DNA of 64,000 bases from positions 2,790,001 to 2,854,000 of the forward strand of contig JAJQJQ010000002.1 of NCBI GenBank assembly GCA_028622995.1, given 5' to 3'. Source of the stretch: Panagrolaimus kolymaensis (lineage: Eukaryota; Nematoda; Chromadorea; Rhabditida; Panagrolaimidae). Under the pieces are notes generated by a model. It saw only the letters and a list, made by a program, of their open reading frames with translations, had not been told where the DNA came from and ran no database searches. Position 1 is the stretch's first letter. The number at the start of each line of letters is the position of its first letter. The position numbers were made by a program, and so were the translations under genes. Below are positions 61,056 to 64,000 of the stretch, one piece after another.

Positions 61056-63512
61056 AAGTTTATAGTAACAAAAAATTACTATAATAATTTTTAATTATTG
61101 TTATGGTTAATTGAAAAAAATAAAACTTTAATATTTTTTTCTTCGATGTTTAGCAAATTTAGATAGGGTGACGAAAGCGTTCGATCAAAAAGTAGCAGTT
61201 TTTTTACTTTTAAAATTCGTAAGAAACAATTCTTGAAGCATTTTTGAAATCCATTTTTAAAAAATATCTTTTAATCGCAGCTGTCGTTGATGGACCAAAT
61301 TTCAAAAGTGCAGGTATTTTATTGAGGCTAATTCCCGGATATGACTAATAAAAAAAATGATTGAACGCATAAAAAAAAGCAAAAACAATTTGAAGGATCG
61401 AAAAAGTTCAAAGTAGCCTCAACTTCACTGAGAAAATATTACATAATGATTGATTTATATTTTAGAAGTTCTTCTTTGCTACAGTTTGCATGAGAATACT
61501 ATGATGCATGAAAGTGTCAAAGATTAATTGCTTTTTAATTTTTTGCATTTTTGTTTTAAACTCATTATTATCATAAAGGTTCTCTTCTTCTTCCCATTTA
61601 TGTTTTATTAAAGCACTAGTAAGTTACTTTTACTTTTAACGACTTAAAAATAGAAAAAAAAAACGAAAGAATTTGATTGAAATAAAATAAAATGCAATTT
61701 AATGAAAGAAAGAAAGAATGTAACATTTGCAATCATAGCGCCCATCAAAAAATAAAGCAAGCGCCCACATGATTTTTTTGCTATTTACTTTTTCTTTTCC
61801 TAAAAATAAAATAAATCTCATCCATTATCTTTTGGATCTTTTCTTTTAACAAAAAAAATTTAAACGAATGGACAAAAAAACAATGGACTCATCAACTCTT
61901 TCCTCATTTTTTTCTTGAAGGAAAAGCAAAAATAGCGGCGAACATAAAAATGAACAAAACTTGAGCGATCAGCAAAAAAAGAGCGACGAGAGTGAAAGAA
62001 AAAAAACATCGAAAAAGCTAGTCGCTGCTTGTTTCTTTTTCTCTCTCGTGCTTTTATTTTTTCTTCATTCGTAAAAAAGACAACAACAACAGCAGCAAGC
62101 ATTTGTTTCTTCATCAAATGTAAGGGGAGTAAAGCTAACTGCTGCCAGTGGCGGCAGCAGCAGCCGCTATCTTTTTCCCTCCCTTTTCTTCCTCAAAAAA
62201 TACTTTTATTCTTCGTTCTCCTAAATCTTTTAAAATGTCTGCATTTTATTACTCCTAAATTTAGTTTTTTTATTCTTATGTAAAGCTAGTCTATTTTTCT
62301 TCCTTCCTCTAAAGAACTAATTACTTCGCGATGATACCTTTACAAAATTTTGTAACAAAACCAGTTTAAAACCTATTTTAAAAACTAAAGAACAAAAAGA
62401 AATTTTTTTTTGATAGAGGTTCAATATCAAAGACAAAAAAAGAAATAAATTGTCAACAATTTTGGCTCGAGTTTATTCATTTTTTTCTTCATTGCTTTTT
62501 TTTTGTTTTCTTATAAAAGTTCTTTGGCCACCGATGGTCGTCTGATTTTTTTAATGATGTTTCGAATTATGTTTTTTGTTTTGATCGTAGAAAATATTTT
62601 AATTAAGCTAATTGAGAGCCATCATATCTGGGGAAATAGTAAGAAAAGCTGCAATATTTGCAACTAACTTTAAAGCTTCGGGAATAAAAATTGGCCTTAG
62701 ACCCGCCACAAAAAGAGGGGATCAAAAATTATAATTTCTTTCTTTCTTAACTTTATTTATTCCATTAACTGATCGTGTTTTCGTTATCAACAATGGTTAA
62801 CTGCCCATAAATAAAGGTAAACATAAAAGAAAAAGAACAAACAATAATACATTTTTGTCTCTTATAATTTTTTAACATCTATGCCAAAAAAAATTTTTGC
62901 TCCCATTTTAATGTACCTACTTATACCTGTCTCGATGGTGTTCCATTCCTCTCGCTTTCATTGCATTTTTTTACACATTTACACATAGTTTAATGAATCG
63001 TGATAATGCAAGCAAGCAGTCTAACAAAATAATTTCATTTGCAACATAATAACGGCGCCATCCTATTCATTTTTTTTCTCGCTTCATGTTTTGGGTTTTT
63101 TGTGATTGGGCTCCTTTTTTTAATGTTTCTTTTGGATTTTTATCTTTGTTTGTTGTGAATAAAAAAAAGAAGAAACACAACAATTTTGCTTTGGGTCGTT
63201 TTAGCAGATTTTTAAAGGATTTAACGCGATTTAACTTTTACTTTCATCGATTTGTTTATTTAATGAGAAAGGTTAGATTCAAAGCAAGCTTGAAGTTTTT
63301 ACTCTCGCTAAAACAAAACAGAAAAACGGGGCAAACAAACAATAATATAAAAACAACAACATGGAAAAAAGAGTTGAAGTTATTTTCACTTATTTTTTTT
63401 TGTCTTGCAAAACTTTTTTGTAATAAACTATAAAAGATTTAAAAATCTTCGTGGCGCGTTTTGTGGCAATCCTAAAATGTTCTATGACTTTTTAATTTTT
63501 AGGAAATCAACG
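61056..63512. other. Gene-poor interval upstream of glycogenin gene
   Basis: About 2.45 kb. A GC-richer GCAGCAGC-type patch at about 62085-62165 stands out from AT-rich DNA. Open frames at 61860-62117 (minus), 62029-62283 and 63086-63433 are low-complexity and unsupported. A TTTTTAG acceptor at 63501 lies just before the glycogenin ATG, so a 5' UTR exon or trans-splice site is likely there. Confidence 0.5.
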
Positions 63513-64000
63513 ATGTCTAATGCATGGGTGACATTAGCAACAAATGATGGTTATGCCTTAGGTGCGCTTGTACTTGCACATTCTCTTCGTCGTGCTAATA
63601 CTAAACATCATCTTCACATTCTTTATACCGATGGAGTATCAGCACAAATGCGATCTCGTTTATTAGCTGTTTTTCATAATTCAACTCGTGTTGATGTTCT
63701 TGATTCAAATGATACAGAAAATCTTGCACTTATTGGTCGTCCTGATTTAGGCATAACTTTCACAAAGCTTGTAAGTAATACTTTAAATAAATTAAATTTA
63801 TCTTAAATTATATTCTTTTTTAGCATTGTTGGCGTTTGACTCAATATTCGAAATGTGTTTTCTTGGATGCTGATACTCTTATTATTCAAGTGAATTTTTA
63901 TTTTGGCAACTAAATCAAAGTAATTTGTTTCTTTTTCAGAATTGCGATGAACTTTTTGAACGTCCAGAGTTTTCTGCTGCACCAGATATTGGGTGGCCAG
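63513..64000 (+). CDS. gyg-1: Glycogenin (partial, 5' end)
   Basis: Exons 63513-63770 and 63824-63889, with a third starting at 63940 and running off the window. Glycogenin is the self-glucosylating primer of glycogen synthesis, a GT8 glycosyltransferase of the cytosol. Seen are the N-terminal strand AWVTLATNDGYALGALVLAHSL, the LHILYTDGVS segment, the [23 protein letters not shown] stretch across the first junction, with the metal-binding DAD, and FERPEFSAAPDIGWP at the window edge. These match the glycogenin family well. The Tyr that carries the glucan lies beyond the window. The ATG is preceded by TTTTTAG and 11 nt, consistent with a splice acceptor in the 5' UTR. Confidence 0.93.

Noticed and set aside
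1..64000. tRNA, rRNA, SL RNA genes and CRISPR arrays
   Set aside because: I looked for tRNA B-box-like sequence, SL1-like sequence and spaced repeats and found none I could support by eye; a tRNAscan/Infernal run would be decisive.

Overview
The window is nematode nuclear DNA. It is AT-rich. The genes are cut by many short introns, mostly about 45-60 nt with some much longer, with GTAAGT/GTTTGT-like donors and acceptors that read mostly TTTTAG. The gene set combines conserved eukaryotic housekeeping genes with worm-typical families: a DYC-1/CAPON protein, an FRPR-like peptide GPCR, a CUP-4-like cys-loop protein, a GT14 glycosyltransferase, CD36/SCAV and a lustrin-type protein. The proteins are clearly diverged from Caenorhabditis elegans; I cannot name the species. 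Exon models were built by hand from splice signals and reading-frame continuity.

Layout. 1-7.7 kb: MED22 (+), a HAP40/F8A-like TPR protein (+), a NEK6/7 kinase (+), PIG-X (+), then a CD36-family receptor (-). 8.0-9.7 kb: a secreted protein with two degenerate VWA-like domains (-). 9.7-12.4 kb: gene-poor, with a 199-bp foldback element flanked by TTAA. 12.4-17.0 kb: a peptide GPCR (+) converging on a GT14 glycosyltransferase (-). 17.0-19.7 kb: no gene seen. 19.8-21.7 kb: a cys-loop receptor-like protein (+). 22.1-29.1 kb: dyc-1 (-), with a second first exon inside it. 29.1-32.9 kb: gene-poor. 32.9-35.7 kb: mitochondrial EF-G1 (-), head to head with an E2F gene (+, to 38.7 kb). 39.3-40.3 kb: SPT3 (+). 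40.4-41.1 kb: a 110-aa membrane protein (-). 43.3-48.3 kb: a very long KANSL2/SUMV-1-like protein (-). 49.3-51.1 kb: TSEN34 and LSM2 (+). 51.3-51.9 kb: mitochondrial ferredoxin (-), divergent from a RAD54L2/ARIP4 remodeller (+, to 56.0 kb). 56.3-59.2 kb: TRMT11 (+), with a secreted cysteine-rich gene nested antisense in one intron. 59.5-61.1 kb: a PLP aminotransferase (+). 63.5-64.0 kb: the 5' part of glycogenin (+), cut by the window edge.

How the genes relate. MED22, SPT3, E2F, KANSL2 and RAD54L2 all act in transcription or chromatin. TSEN34, TRMT11 and LSM2 act in RNA processing. EF-G1 and ferredoxin act in mitochondria, and PIG-X with the GT14 enzyme in the secretory pathway. Close same-strand pairs (MED22/HAP40-like, TSEN34/LSM2, RAD54L2/TRMT11) could be operons, but the sequence alone does not prove it. 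The most unusual items are two GC-AG introns in the EF-G1 gene, the dyc-1 alternative first exon that removes most of the PTB domain, a strong E2F-type site just upstream of the E2F gene, the nested lustrin-like gene, and the TTAA-flanked foldback element.
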